Assembly (NCBI GenBank): GCA_963854835.1 | Contig: OY978528.1 | Coordinates: 55,590,508 to 55,654,507 of the forward strand | From: Megamerina dolium | Taxonomy: Eukaryota > Arthropoda > Insecta > Diptera > Megamerinidae | Reading direction: 5' to 3' | DNA length: 64,000 nucleotides | Notes under the pieces: generated by a model | Database searches by the model: none | What the model saw: only the letters and a program-made list of their open reading frames with translations | What the model was told of the DNA's origin: nothing | Translations under genes and position numbers: made by a program | In this document: positions 25,785 to 38,520 of the stretch, in pieces | Position numbering within the stretch: the stretch's first letter is position 1 | Layout of the letters: each line of letters starts with the position of its first letter

Positions 25785-28300
25785 GTCCACCAAAGCCTGA
25801 AGAAACCCACTGTTTTGACTGTTCATCTCCCTCATGGGTGAAGTAGTGGAACAATGTTTCCTAATAATGAACCGACTTATGTATACTTGGAGTAATGGGT
25901 GATGCTCTTCCTGTTATTATATTTGTAAAATTATTTAGCATAGTTTACCTTTCAATTACACCACACTCAAACTCTTCTAACGAATACTAAAGAAAAACGA
26001 TCTGCACCTAAAAGTATTCACTTTACCGAATATAGGTGTACTTGTATGTATTTATTACAAAGCTTACAATAGTTACTTTTGCTATGCGTATACTTATTTT
26101 TATAAAAACACTGCGTGAATGTCTCCATAGACAAATAAGCATAATATCACTTAAAACACCAATGAATACATTTTTATAGGGGAAAAACTAAAAACATAAT
26201 GCTACATGGAAGTGCTTACAACAATTCTCTAAAGGACACTTTTATAAAACACATTCCTTTTTGTATTTTCATATAAGCTCCAGCTTTTAGACAGCAAAAA
26301 AACAAAAAAAAAGCAAAAGCAGTCTGTTGTAGTTGATTTTTATTTAATTGTGGGAGTTGACTCTACACTATCTATTCCGTCGGTGGTCATTGCCAGTCTA
26401 CTTTGTCTACTTTGTCTACTTTGAAACACCAATAACTACAGCAACAACAAAAAAATAGAAACACTTAAATTTACATAATTTGCCAGCCGCGTTGATGTTG
26501 TTTTCCATAATTTGAATGTTAAAACTTTTGGCTTTTATATGTACGAGTATTTGCATGTGTATCAAATGTTTCTTAAGTGCTGCTAGCAATTACAGTATGT
26601 ATGTATGTACCTAAGTGTGATGTGGGATGACTTTTAAGTCCCAACTGTTGCATTTCATTATATAGAATGCGTGTACAGTCATAGTCATGTAATGGACTAA
26701 CTCATCATGTGTGTATTCAAATCTATCAGTCAATGAAAACTTTGTAGACCTTTTTATATATAAGAATATCAACATGAATTGTGATGATGAGGACGAAAAG
26801 ATTCAATGCGTTACTTTTAGGTAAGCTTACAGCGTACATGCTTTGATAGGCCGGTTTCTAAGCATATAAATTTAATAGGTGTTTTGAGTTTGGGCCCTCC
26901 TATTTATAGGTCTTGGATAATGATGACTGCCACATCAATTGCGCCTCTAATAATCATAATTAAATTCAAAGCAATATTAATATATCACTTCATTCAGATG
27001 ACGCTTTAAATGAAGACCACTTTCCCTTATCCGTTGAGTGTTATTGAAAGCAATGAATGGTGTATTATTGAAACCATTCATAATGATGTCAACGCTTCAT
27101 AATGCTAATTATTTATTATGATGCTATGAATATGCGCTGGTAGCAGCGTTAGGAAATAATGCATTCAAGCATTACAAAAGGCATACATCTACCTTCACAT
27201 TTCGTCTTATTTGTAGTCCATGCAACTATTGTTGAATACGTACTTACATCTCGAAATGGACAATGGACACGCTGTGCTCATTGATTTGAGTATGCATGTA
27301 TGATTTTGACGAAGGATGAATGAGTGCGCAATACAAAAAAAAAAAAATAATGCATTGATTGAGTAATGGATAATTTAAATAACAATAGCTGTACTTTAAT
27401 ATCAATACCTGTACATATAAATACAAAGGTTATAAATGACAAACTAAAGCATCAAGAGTGTTCCAAAATTAATAATCAAGCTAATACACGTGCATTCTTT
27501 AATGTCACTTTCATGTTTTTATTATTATGGTATTTCATTGGAATTCTTGTTTTGTCTTTGATATGAGTTTAAAGCATCATATTTGTAATATGTTTGAAGT
27601 AGTACAGATTCAGTTGACAATACCATAATAATCACCAATATCACCAGTGCCAGAATCATTTTTTTTAATAATTCTCGATGACAAACACAACAATATTCTA
27701 TATCTAAACATATATGTTGATATATAGAACATATCTGTCAGAAATTACCATTGTCAACTCAATATAAAAGCATCATGGCGCAATTGAGTTTTTATCTATT
27801 AAGATGACAAATAACTTCTCGTTCCAACCCCAATATGTATATGTATATGTATCCATAAATATATTAAAAGCCTTAACATCATATTTACTATTCAATGGTT
27901 TTGGTGATATGCTGTTATCGATAAATGCGAATACAATCTAGGGTAGTGTATAATTGTGTATTTTAGAGGAAGAATTTTTTATTTATCATTGACAGGTGGC
28001 AATTATAAAATATTAAACCATGTGGCAAACGTGATTTTTGTTCATGACCACAATTTTTACTTGCCAAAAGAATGACATGATAATTACCCCATTCTAATAC
28101 GGAAACTGTTGGATCTACAGGGTACTTAAATGAGCATAATTTTCAGATTTCTTGAAATTTCTTTCCATCAAAAGTAGTGAATATTTACTCTGCGTAAAGA
28201 TCAAGCTGGTCTGCTTATACTTTCACACTTAGTTATATAACTTTAAACTAATGGGCTAATCGAATGAAAATCAAGAATGAATTCCAAAAAATATGACGTT
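25785..28300. other. AT-rich non-coding stretch
   Basis: The first 100 bp continue the 184-bp repeat family. After that nothing is recognised except a triple TCTACTTTG repeat (about 26397-26423) and A/T simple sequence. Confidence 0.55.
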
Positions 28301-28309
28301 TACGAATGC

Positions 28310-29260
28310 AATATTTATATTGATACACAACTATTTCATCTTGACTGCGGCTTGGCAGTTGACATTTATGCTTCATTGTCACGTAAAAAGTTTTTGGCAT
28401 CAATTGTTTACAATCATGGAATGGGGCGACATTGAAAGTCGTATTGTTGTAGTTGCCTACTAAAATACAACATGGGTAAAGGCGATATCATTCGGATGTT
28501 GCGACTGCGTGGATTTACTCGCAATTTTGTGTATCGTGCTGTAAATTTGTTTGAGGATACTGGTGAAGTACGAGACCGTCAAAGATCCGGCCGTCCGCGC
28601 ATAGTGAGAACTCCGAAAGCGATCAAAGCCGTGAAGAAACGAATCGACCCAAAACCGCTGCGAAAACTGAAAAATTTGTCGCGGGAAATGCAAATTTCGC
28701 AAAAATCCATGTCCATGAAGATTTGGGACTCAGCGCGTACAAGCGACACACTGGACACCTGCTCACGACCGCATTGGAGGGAAAACGCAAATGAAAATCA
28801 AAAGTGTTACGTAGCCGGTACACTCACAGACAAATTCTGTTTACTCACCGTAGAAGAATCGTTCAATAAACAGAATCATCATGTGTATGCTCGGTCATCC
28901 AGAGAAGTATCCCAACTCATCCGTGGCCACCATTCCGCGTAACAAGGCAAAAACTACTCAACTGTAGATAAAAAACAACATTCCGAACTTGATACCAGCG
29001 GATGATTAGCCAGCTGGTAGTCTAGACCTCAACCCGTATTAGAGGGCATGGCTTGCGCTACTCAACACTCAAATATTGAGTCTTTGAAGTGAGCCCTTGT
29101 CCATGCAGTCGACAATTTCCCCATGCAAGTCGTCTCAAGTCGTGCTGGAAAGCAAACGCAAGTCATTTCGAATAAGATGTTCTATGAGTTGTAGCCATTG
29201 AATAACGCAATAAAAAAAAAAAAGTTTTTAATAATATTAATTCGTTTTCATTTGGCGTCG
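28310..29260 (+). mobile_element. Decayed maT-like mariner element, copy 1
   Basis: The + strand encodes a mariner-superfamily transposase starting near 28472. First come an N-terminal helix-turn-helix region (MGKGDIIRMLRLRGFTRNFV, YRAVNLFEDTGEV), the linker RQRSGRPRIVRTPKAIKAVK and a second helical part (LSREMQISQKSMSMKIWDSA). The frame then slips through the start of the catalytic domain, where TVEESFNKQNHHVYARSSRE is clear. Much of the catalytic middle is deleted. The last Asp block survives as LDLNP near 29020. The 3' part matches the second copy (32430-33740, minus strand) up to the AACGCAATAAAAAA tail region. Boundaries are approximate because no clean inverted repeats were pinned. The open frame 28472-28942 is chimeric because of frameshifts. 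Confidence 0.8.
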
Positions 29261-29569
29261 ATTTTTCTGTGTACCAATATTTATGACTTGATTAGGTATG
29301 ATTATATCGTATACAAAAGTACGTTTTCGAATATAATATTTGAATATATATATATTTGAATATCATATTTAAGTAGATAAATGATCTAAGTACTCCGTTT
29401 TTCTCTTTTTTCTTTTTGTTATTTTTCTCCAGTTAATACTATACTACCTTTGATGTAAATCATGCAAGTGTACACGTAGGGTAGGGCTTCCCATTTGTGC
29501 GTTTTTAAGTACCTTTTAACGGGCGCGGCAACATGTAAAATAACTTTTCCGTGTCTATCGACTCAAAAT

Positions 29570-29890
29570 ACACCACACCCACCAAATACACCGCATGATC
29601 TTCTTCATCTTGCATTTGTGATAGATCTTCATAGAGCCTTACTTCCAATTCTTTATCCTCAATCTTTGGTGGCGCTCTCGGTCGTTCTTCGTCTTCCTAA
29701 TCAAAATTGCCATTTTTAAATCGTACAAACAACTTCTGACAGGTTTTTTCAGCTAAAGTATGGTCACCATAAACTTCCACTAAAATACGATAATTTTCGG
29801 CAGTCTTTTTCTTCATATTGAAGTAATGAAGTAAAACTCTCCACAAAAACACATTATTTCGGTACAAAAGTTGACATTTTAGGAGCACAG
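29570..29890 (-). pseudogene. Mariner transposase N-terminal remnant
   Basis: The minus strand from 29846 to 29697 reads VLLHYFNMKKKTAENYRILV, EVYGDHTLAEKTCQKLFVRF and KNGNFD, the helix-turn-helix start of a mariner transposase. After a stop it continues as EDEERPRAPPKIEDKELEV to about 29640. The same fold is seen in the 864-1413 mariner, but the sequence differs, so this is another lineage. No catalytic domain or terminal repeats were recognised. It lies just left of the DD41D element at 30059. Confidence 0.8.
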
Positions 29891-30058
29891 GGAAACTATG
29901 TTGTTTACACTTCAGCGAAATTAGAGAAAAGAGAGTGATGATACCTCAAAATTACGGTGTTGCTAGAGGAAACAATGAAATAATTAACTAGAAGCGACAT
30001 CTGTTATCAAATACGCACGAACTTATTTATACTCCCAATACAATATATATGGTATATA

Positions 30059-30782
30059 CAGGGTGATTTTTAAAATCCATCGGATTTAATTTAAAAAAAA
30101 AATAACATAAAATTTAGAGAAATGTATGAAATCATTATTTGAGTCGATAGAACGATCTATAAATTAAAGATGATTTCATGCAAATGTTGACCACGCGGCT
30201 GCGCCTCAATTGTTTCATACGCTGGGTCCAATTTTGGCATACTCTCTCCAACATATCGGCCAGTATCTCACGAATAAATTCTTCAATATTGGCTTCCAGT
30301 GCGTCAACCGTTGCAGACTTGTCGCTATAGACATGGGCCTTAACATAGCCCCACAAAAAGTAGTCTAAAGGCGTTAAATCGCACGATCTAGGCGGCCAAT
30401 TGACGGGCCCCATGCTTGAAATAAACTGTTCACCGAACTTTCCTCTCTCTCGCGAACGGCGCCGAATCGATAATTCTCGGTCAACAAGAACACTGGCAGA
30501 TTCAGCTGCGATATTTTCCTCTGTCCGCACTCTACGTATGCGCTTTGGTGGTTTAATGTCTAATAAAGTAAATTTGGTGCGAAATTTAGTCACAAGATCG
30601 CGAATAGCCTCCTGAGAAGGTCGCCCAAATTTACCATAAAATGGAAGAAGTGCTCAATGCACTTTCTTAACCGAGCATGAATTTTGATAATGAAATTCAA
30701 TAATCTGCAAGCATTGTTCGTTTGTAAGCTGAGCTGCCAAAAACAGGGTTGCCAAATGGAAAGTTGCTAAAAAATCACCCTG
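30059..30782 (-). mobile_element. Internally deleted DD41D mariner-superfamily element
   Basis: 724 bp with terminal repeats CAGGGTGATTTTT on both ends (left 30059; right read on the minus strand from 30782) and TA duplications at 30057-30058 and 30783-30784. The minus strand (about 30615-30135) encodes a transposase from which the middle was removed. It begins VTKFRTKFTLLDIKPPKRIR, TEENIAAESASV and ELSIRRRSRERG, then jumps to FGEQFISSMGPVNWPPRSCD. LTPLDYFLWGYVKAHVY, with the third catalytic Asp, follows, then a C-terminal LERVCQNWTQRMKQLRRSR. The first and second catalytic Asp blocks are missing, so it could move only with help from a relative. A second deletion derivative lies at 51847-52378. 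Confidence 0.92.
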
Positions 30783-30784
30783 TA

Positions 30785-32429
30785 TATATAAAAACTTATA
30801 TATGTATGCTTATATTATATATTTCTGCATAATTTATGCACGTAAATATCAAATATTTTTAAAAAGCTTATTATGTTTCCACAGTAATAAGCTTGAAAAT
30901 AACAAACAAATGCGATTTATGGGATATTTTTTGGAATTCTTTTTGTGATGTCGTATCTATCTTTGAAGTATCTAAGTATGAAAAATCTTACTGCATCAAA
31001 ATATAATAAGAAATATTACATTTTTAATTAACCTTATGCGGCATAAATATGAGAGAGAGTTCGGAATCGAATGTGTGCCTATGTCTACTATATACCTAAA
31101 TTTATATTTCATATGTAGAATGAACATAAAATCAAAATGTGACCACTGCGTAAAATTCGTTATTATAGTAATATAATTTCAAGCAAGTATGGTATGGTAT
31201 TTACGTACCCTTAAATATCCACATATTTACATTAAATGTCAAAACAACAACTAAGTAGAGTAGCTAATTTTGCATGATGACAAGATTTACCTGCACAAAA
31301 AAAAAAAAAGAAAACAAGCAAATTCGATATCAGAAAATTTCATTTTAAATATCATTTCGTCTAAGAACATCATCCATATCATATAACGACGCAAGTACTT
31401 GTATAAGAACTTGTATAACCTCATCAAAATGTATTTTGTATTGTACGGTCAATAATAAAATAAAACAAATAAGTATACAGGTGTATGTATATATAATACA
31501 TAAAAGGTACAATATTACTATAATATTCATAATAACAACAATGACACGAACGACAAAAGGTTATTTGTTGCAAAATATTGAACCATCTACATGTATATGC
31601 ATATCTATTCTATAGGTTTATGTGTATTTAGGTAGTACAATAGGTAATATACTTGCATGCACATCAACATACATAATGCATATATGTAATATTGCTGATG
31701 ATGCCACAAACTGACACTTATATACTTATAGATACCACATATCGACTAGCTAAACGCATCAAACTAATATGTATATCTAAGCATAATATTCTACATCTTT
31801 GGTTTTGCTTCTACCATATCACCTATCAACATCATCAGCATATGCTTTACTTTTAGGTATATAGTACGAGTATATATACCATATATATTTATATGTAGAT
31901 TTCGTTCATTTGTGCATACTCGTATGCATACATACGAATAGATGTTGGTACTTAAAATTCTTGGCAGGTGTCTCTCATAGACATATGCACATAGTTATTG
32001 CAAAACAAAACAACTTAGACAGCCTATAATACACAAAATTGTATACAATTCTCCAGACTATACTAAATGATAATCGAAATACAAATGTGTATGTGTTCTT
32101 ATACACATTTGCATGATGTACCTCTACTACGTATGGATATGAAACCCAACAAAAATATTTAAGAGTATGACGAAAAAGTATTAGGTAGTTATCTTATTTG
32201 GATGAATAATCACCGATGCAAATGAAATCTGCAAAGCTCCGTATTTGGCCGATAAAACACCTAAGTAATACAAGTAAAAGTGACTCAGGTCCTTCGTTGC
32301 ATAGATGAAGAAAACATCTTTCAGAAGATGAAAGATGAATCATCTCTCTGAGAGCTAATCAGTTACGTAATTACATAAAGCGTTAGCCTCTGTCTGACCA
32401 CGAATTAACGAGCGAGTTAATATTTTTAA
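30785..32429. other. AT-rich non-coding stretch
   Basis: No gene recognised; ATAC/TATG-rich tracts and an A-run near 31297. Confidence 0.55.
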
Positions 32430-33227
32430 AAACTTTTTTTTCTTATTATTGGGTTATTCAATGGTTACAAATTTTCGAACAACTTATTGAAAATGACTTC
32501 CATTTGCCTTCCAGCACGGCCTGAGACGATCTAGCCACTCATCGATAGCGAGACTGCTTTATACATGGGGAATTGTCCACTGCACGGACGATTCTTCTAC
32601 GGTGTCGAGTAGAGCAAGCCATGCCCTCTAATACGGACCACAACTTGTAATCCAACGGGTTGAGGTATGGACTACCAGCTGGCCAATCATCCGTTGATGT
32701 GAAGTCCGGAATGTTGTTTTTTACCCACAGTTGAGTCGTTTTTGCCTTGTGACGCGGGATTATGGCATCTTTGGATCCTCAGGATTAATTGGGATGTTTC
32801 TCTGGTAGACCAAGCATACACATGATCGTTCTGTTTATTGAACGATTCTTCTACGGTGAAGATTTTCTCGTGAGTAAACGGGATTTGTGTGTGAGCGTAC
32901 CAGCCGCGTAACGCTTTCGACTTTCGATTGCCTTTTCTCTCCAATGTGGCCGTGAACAGGTTTCCAGTATGTCGCTTGTACGCGCTGAGTCCCAAATCTT
33001 CATGGACATGGATTTTTGCGAAAATTGCATTTCCCGCCACAAGATTTTCTGTTTTCAAACATTTCGTTTCATTTCTTCACGGCTTAGATCGCTCTCGGAG
33101 TTCTCACAATGCGCGGACGGCCGGGTGTTTGACAGCACGATACATAAAATTGCGAGTGATTCCGAAATATATCGTCCGACAGATATCGCCTTTTCCCATG
33201 TTGCATTTTAGTAGGCCTACTACAACA

Positions 33228-33592
33228 GGGTGCCGTGGCTCAGTGGTTAGTGTGTTGGCATTCTGATCCGTAGGTCGTGGTTCAATCCCCGGCTCATGCA
33301 TAACAAATTTAATATCGAAAATATTTTTTCTTTCGAACGGTACCCATCTGTCGGCAAGCAATTGGTAATTCTTCCGACAGTTACAACTTGTCATGAGACA
33401 GCTTCTAAAAAGAACTCTGTGACAAAGCTCAAAAAAAGTGATATCGCAAGGGTTCTGCCGTTCGGAACTGGCTAATATAAGTAGGTCTCTTCTAATACTG
33501 TCCAAAATTTAAGACGCACAACAGTAATGGGAAGAGAAGTTCGGCCAATGAGCCCTTCGGGGCTTTAAGTGACACATATTTATTTTTTTTAT
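33228..33592 (+). mobile_element. tRNA-derived SINE, reference copy
   Basis: A 365-bp element with a tRNA-like head beginning GGGTGCCGTGGCTCAGTGG. It has a box A (TGGCTCAGTGG, 33236-33246) and a box B (GGTTCAATCCC, 33279-33289), so it should be transcribed by RNA polymerase III. The tRNA-unrelated body contains ACTCTGTGACAAAGCTC and CGGAACTGGCTAATATAAGT, and the end is an AT-rich tail. Target duplications are CTACTACAACA (33217-33227) and TTACTATAACA (33593-33603), matching at 9 of 11 positions. It lies inside the maT-like mariner, which it therefore postdates. Other copies: 38461-38520 (head only), 39626-39845 (minus, body) and 46004-46290. It is not a functional tRNA gene: the cloverleaf continues into a long body. 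Confidence 0.9.
33236..33289 (+). promoter_or_regulatory. Internal RNA polymerase III promoter (A and B boxes) of the SINE
   Basis: Box A TGGCTCAGTGG and box B GGTTCAATCCC are 43 bp apart start to start, close to the tRNA spacing. The B box differs from the usual GGTTCGANTCC at the G (A here), so promoter strength may be reduced. Confidence 0.8.
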
Positions 33593-33740
33593 TTACTATA
33601 ACAATGCGATTTTCGATGTCGCCCCATTCCATGATTGTAAACAATTAATGCCAAATACTTTTTACGTGGCAATGAAGCATAAATATCGACTGTAAAATCG
33701 CTGTCAAAATGAAATGGATGCGCTCAATATTGCATGACTA

Positions 33741-36556
33741 GGTAGAATACTACAGGTCTAGATCTCAAAATCGATAAAGGGTTTGCTTCCCTCAATCGAG
33801 AGCGATATTCATATTGGATGGTAATTGGGACTTTATTTTAAAAAGTCATTTTGAGCTTATCCATCTCAGTAAGTGTGGAATTTCCGAAGTATATGGCTCT
33901 ATCTGTATGGCCTCCGAGTCTTTTTAAACTAATTTAGACCATGAAGCGACGACGGATGATTGGTATGATACAGGTCCGCCTCAGAAAGTAACTATGGATT
34001 TTCCAAAGTACAAGTCTCCGCTTTGTGCAGTACTCCTCCAAAAATAATTAGACCTCGTGGTGGTCATATACCAATAGGAAAATGTTCTAAATAGAATTAA
34101 ATTGCGCCGAATGATTCTGAAATCCGTAATATGTCACCTCCATCTGCATCATACGCCATTTTCCAAATTTTAGTTGTTTATCCTTATTGTTTCTGTTTAT
34201 TACGACTATGATAAGGTGACCCTTTGCTACGTCACTGAAGAACTCTCTAAACTCTCTGAACTCTCTGTACTCTCATATATACTCCGAAAAGTATTTGTCC
34301 CTCTCTGAATGTTCTCAATCGGAGATACCGCCGAGTTTTTGAGAATTCTGAAAGCCGGTCTTCTTTCATTATTTATGGGAAAGGTCTGCTAATTGCCATA
34401 ATTGTTTTTTTTAGTAAATGTTATCGGTTAGAATGATTTTAATATATTGTATTATACTATTAAGTTTTTCAAGTTCAGAGTACTAGGGCTGCCTGATATC
34501 GCTCGAATAATGCACGTCCCTTAAAGTCTGGATTGGTTGACAAAGTTATAAGTTAGGAGGTCACCATCCCCATATTCGGCTGGAATTTTTTATGATTTAA
34601 GAAGGCCATCTTGTGGACAGCGTACAAATTTAAGATGGATGTTCTAGTCATGAAAACTGAGGCTGGAACGAGTGGATGTTGCTGATGTAAATAATGGATG
34701 GATGATGGAGTTAGAAAACCAAAGAAATATTAGCGAAAATACTTGCTGCATAATTTGAGCAACTACTACTACTATTCAATAACGGTTATAGTACTCAGAC
34801 TAGGTTGAAAGAAATGGGCGTTGCTGTTGCGAGAGATTTAAGCAACACAGGAATAATAAAGCAATTCAGTGATTGCGAACTACTCGATAACCGGTAGTTA
34901 TTATGTTCACATAAAATACTGAAAAAATCACCAAAAAAATGTTCACTAGACCAATCCTACATACTTAAGCGCAATAGACTCGTTTTTATTTAAATATACA
35001 CACACACACATTAAAATCATTTTGAAACGTAAAACGATTTTTGGTTAGGTTATTGTGCGTCACCAGTTTAAGCAACATCAGCAAAATCACATCAGCATAA
35101 TAACCGTAACAGTGGCAGCAGCAACTAAGGTAAGTAAACTCTGAAGCCACCAAACAATTGTTCCTGTGTGCCTATGTGTAAATGCTTCTACACAAAACTG
35201 GCGTCGTCAATAACGACGACGACGACGAAGACGGCAATAGTAATATTCATACTCATAGAATACATAGTAGCAAAACAATAATACTGTACATATACTGTAT
35301 AGAGCAGAGTTCTAGTGCAAGGACAGCATATGTTTAAAATTGCTCAACACAAATGCCATAGATATGAGAAAATGTATTCATATACTTACCTATAGAGTCG
35401 AATCTAAGTACCTAAGACTTTGCAGCTATTGCTGCTATTGTTGCTATTGTTGAAGTGGCTAATAAAACCGCAATCAGCAGATAAATCATTTCGTATATAC
35501 AATTTCTACATGACCTGACTTACACTTACACTCACACATCTGTATTGTAGAAATGGAATACAAAAAAAAAAATTAGCAAAACGGGCAATTGAAAAGCATA
35601 CATTGACGCGCAACAATGAAGTTAAAAGCAATAGGTACACAGGTCGGGTACATTTAAATTTGATACAAGTTTTATGCTTAGATATCTATTCAGTAGCGAA
35701 CAATCTGGCTGACTATAATATTGCCATTGATTGCTGCAGCATGTGAAACAAATAAATTCTCATAAAAATGTTGGTAAAAAAAATCAAAAAAAAAATCATG
35801 AACTTGTACTACATACTTCAAATATTCAAACTGTCCCTACAAATGGGTAACATATAGTGAGTGGTATCAGCCGTAAAGTCGTAAACAAAAATCCGCAATA
35901 TATATAACATACTCGTACTATATTACGTGGTAATAATAGCAGAAATAAATGTATTGTATTTTAATACATTCTACCACTTGATGCGCTATGGGTACTACTA
36001 CTGCATAGTACTATGTATGAGTATATTCTCTATGAGTATATGTTTTATGCATACCAATTTTAGTGTTTGCTATACGTTTTTTTTTTTTTTTGTCCCACCA
36101 ATATTCTAGCAATAAATACACTGAACAATGAACAATGAAAACTATAAGCTTTGAATTATATACAGTGTTGCAGTGATGTTGCATATACATACTAGTACAT
36201 TTTTATATACAATAAGCATATAGTATGTGTGTTACCCAGCACATTTTATAGCATTTCAATGCAGCTGATGTCACTAAAAGAGTATATCAATAACTACGAA
36301 CATATGTAGTTCCATCAGCGAGCTTTATGATAGTTATGTTCATTTCGTGACATTTTAAATATGTACGATAGTTAATACAAATTCTATGAGAAAGTATATT
36401 TTATGTACAAATTTTCAATTGTTTGCGCTTTAATATTTGAGATATTTCTTAGGCTAATGCTTTGCATGCTTTATAAAAAAATATTTAATATTTATTATAT
36501 GATTAGAAATATATTGTGTGCTATAAATTATTGACATGTCCAGAATCGACTGTACA
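33741..36556. other. Non-coding stretch
   Basis: No gene or element recognised. It holds an ACTCTCTGA-type short tandem (about 34240-34272), a CA tract near 34999 and a GAC repeat near 35213-35227. The segment 33770-34200 is less AT-rich than its neighbours but matches nothing I know. Confidence 0.5.
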
Positions 36557-36558
36557 TA

Positions 36559-37851
36559 CGAGGGCAGTCCCAGAACTACACGGCCTGACATATAGATGGC
36601 AGCAATAGTTCGGAAAAACGTACTTTGGTGAAAAGTGGCAACCTTATAAAACATATTTTTTAAGTTTCAAGGCGCCACGTTGTTTAGTATTTTTTTTTTG
36701 GGGCTATCGAAAATTAACGACCTCAGTGAATTTGTAAGCATGGAACAAATTTGACACCGTTATGTAATTCAGTACTTCATTTGAAAGGGCTCAGTCTAAC
36801 GAATATTAAAGCCGAACCAGATTCTACTCTGGGCGAGTCTGCTCCTTCGTTTAAGACCATAAAATATTGGGTGGCAGAGTCTAAATGAGCTCGTACGAGC
36901 TGCCAAGACGAACACCGTAGTGGTCGACCAATTGAGATGGCCACGCCAGAAACGTTTAAAAAAATCCTCAAAATGGTATTAGATGATCGCCGGCTGAAGG
37001 TGCGAGAGCTAGGTCAAATTACAGGCATTTCAAAAGGGTCCATACATCGTATATTGATCGAAAATTAGGAGATGAAAAAGCTGTGTGCAAGACGGATGCC
37101 GCGTGAAGATGATTCTATAGAGTGTGTGGCGATGTTTCATAGTAATAAAGCCAAGTTTTTGCATCGATTTGTAATCATGGATAAGATATGGGTCCATCAC
37201 TTCACACCTGAAACAAAGGAGCAGTCAAAACAGTGTACTGAATGGGGAGAATTGTGTCCAAAGAAGGCGAAGACAGTTCTATCTGCAGGCAAGGTTATGG
37301 CGTCTATTTTTTGGGATACACGTGGGATAATTTTTATTGATTATCTTCAGAAGGGAAAAATAATCAAGGGCGAGTATTATGCTAATTTGTTGCAGCGTAT
37401 AAGTGATGAAATTAAAGAATAAAGGCCACAAAAGGTCACAAAAGTGAAAAAGCGAAAAAGCGAAAAATAAAGTGTTGTTTCATCAAGACAATGCACTAGT
37501 TCACACATCCGCCATTGCGATGGCCAAAATCAGTGAGTTAAAGCTCGAATTGCTTCAGCACGCAGTTTATTCGCCAGATTTAGCTCCTTTGGATTATTTT
37601 CTATTTCCAAAAAAAATTGCTTGGTGGTAGAATATTTGCAAACAATGAAAAGCTGGAGTCTGCGATAGACTCCAGATAGACGGCTATTTTAATGAGCTAG
37701 ATATTTCATACTATAAACAAGGTATCGAAGCTATAGAATATCGCTGGGAAAAGTGTATAGAGCTAAAAGAAGATTATGTTGAGAAATAAAGAAAACTTTT
37801 CGCAAATTTGTTGTTTTATTTGTTAGGTCGGGTAGTTCTTGGCCGCCCTCG
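36559..37851 (+). mobile_element. Mariner (DD34D) with both terminal repeats, degenerate transposase
   Basis: 1293 bp, a usual mariner length. The left end begins CGAGGGCAGTCCCAGAACTA and the right end on the minus strand begins CGAGGGCGGCCAAGAACTAC. TA duplications lie at 36557-36558 and 37852-37853. The transposase starts near 36740 and contains LHLKGLSLTNIKAEPDSTLG, ARTSCQDEHRSGRPIEMATP (the helix-turn-helix to linker GRP region), VLDDRRLKVRELGQITGISK and, in the open frame 37072-37422, MDKIWVHHF with the first catalytic Asp (37180-37182). After a frameshift near 37425-37470 come HQDNALVHTSA (second Asp, 37487-37489) and YSPDLAPLDYF (third Asp, 37592-37594). Exactly 34 residues separate the last two, which is diagnostic for mariner. 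Stops in the N-terminal part and a small deletion after LCARRMPRE make it inactive. A sibling copy lies at 56706. Confidence 0.93.
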
Positions 37852-37919
37852 TATATATGTGACCTGATCATTTTGTAACACATCTTATATTGTATTAAGT
37901 ACAAGTATTTTGATTATCA

Positions 37920-38347
37920 TATTAGGGAAATTGGATTATATGACCGCCTAATATCCTAGTAAGCGCAATACTCAGACATAACACGTCCATTGCACTGTGT
38001 TTGAGGTCCATTTTAATTTGATTGAAATCTGCGTGATTTCGAAAAAAATCAAAGCAGAGCCAGTGGGAACAAGAGGTCAAGTGAGTTGCAAAGCAGATAC
38101 ACAAGAAATAAACCACCTTCTCATCACCCTCCTCACAGACTGAACATAATGTATTGTTTGCTCGTCCTATCCTCACCATGTGATTTGCAATAAAAAGTGG
38201 CCCATTTGTAGAACGACTTAGGGATCTGCAGTCCCCTCTTCTCAAGGACAGAAAAAAGTATGACGACCTTACAAAAATGACATGGTTTTTGACCATATAC
38301 AACCTCTCTCGGTCTTCCAATTCCACCAAGCTTACACTATCCCTCAA
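37920..38347 (-). pseudogene. C-terminal remnant of an RNase H-type non-LTR retrotransposon
   Basis: The minus strand has an open frame of 141 codons with LSRSTNGPLFIANHMVRIGR followed by ANNTLCSVCEEGDEKVVYFL and CICFA. This matches the C-terminal layout of LOA/I-like LINE polyproteins: a GH..L..HL-like stretch, C-x2-C, then a normally conserved His and Cys. The GH and the zinc-knuckle His appear altered (HLL-type reads YFL). No RT or tail was found. It directly follows the mariner at 36559-37851. Residues around the Cys pair are the only strong evidence, so the clade is tentative. Confidence 0.6.
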
Positions 38348-38460
38348 TATTTTAATGTCTTTATTACGCTAACGAATCTTTTAGTGTTTTGTAATTGTTT
38401 AATTTCACAACAACTAAAAAGTCAACAGAATTGTTTTTTTAAGGGCCTACAGATGCGCGC

Positions 38461-38520
38461 GGGTGCCGTAGATCAGTAGTTTGAGCGTCCTTGTAGGTCG
38501 TGGATTAAATCCTTTCTTTC
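38461..38520 (+). mobile_element. SINE fragment, tRNA-like head only
   Basis: GGGTGCCGTAGATCAGTAG and GTAGGTCGTGGATTAAATCC match the head of the 33228 SINE, with a decayed box A and box B. The body is missing. It could be an abortive copy or a different SINE subfamily sharing the head. Confidence 0.7.

Larger units (their letters stand above)
32430..33740 (-). mobile_element. Decayed maT-like mariner element, copy 2, interrupted by a SINE
   Basis: Minus-strand relative of the element at 28310. From 33211 downward it reads NMGKGD, RAVKHPAVRAL-like linker remnants, LVAGNAIFAKIHVHEDLG, LSAYKRHTGNLFTATLERK, FTHEKIFTVEESFNKQNDHV and YAWSTRETSQLI. Further down come DWPAGSPYLNPLDYKLWSVL near 32640-32700 and a C-terminal piece to about 32460. 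In the first catalytic block SDEK/TDEK has become THEK, and the SPDLN block reads SPYLN, so catalysis is lost. The 5' untranslated part is split by the SINE at 33228-33592; beyond it the sequence again matches copy 1 (GGGGCGACATCGAAAATCGC on the minus strand, about 33604-33630). The outer limits are approximate. Confidence 0.8.

Noticed and set aside
33228..33300. Possible tRNA gene
   Set aside because: A and B boxes are present, but the sequence continues into a 365-bp body with target duplications and has other copies, so it is a SINE and not a tRNA gene.
33770..34200. Possible decayed element with moderate GC
   Set aside because: No frame, terminal repeat or internal similarity to anything else in the window.
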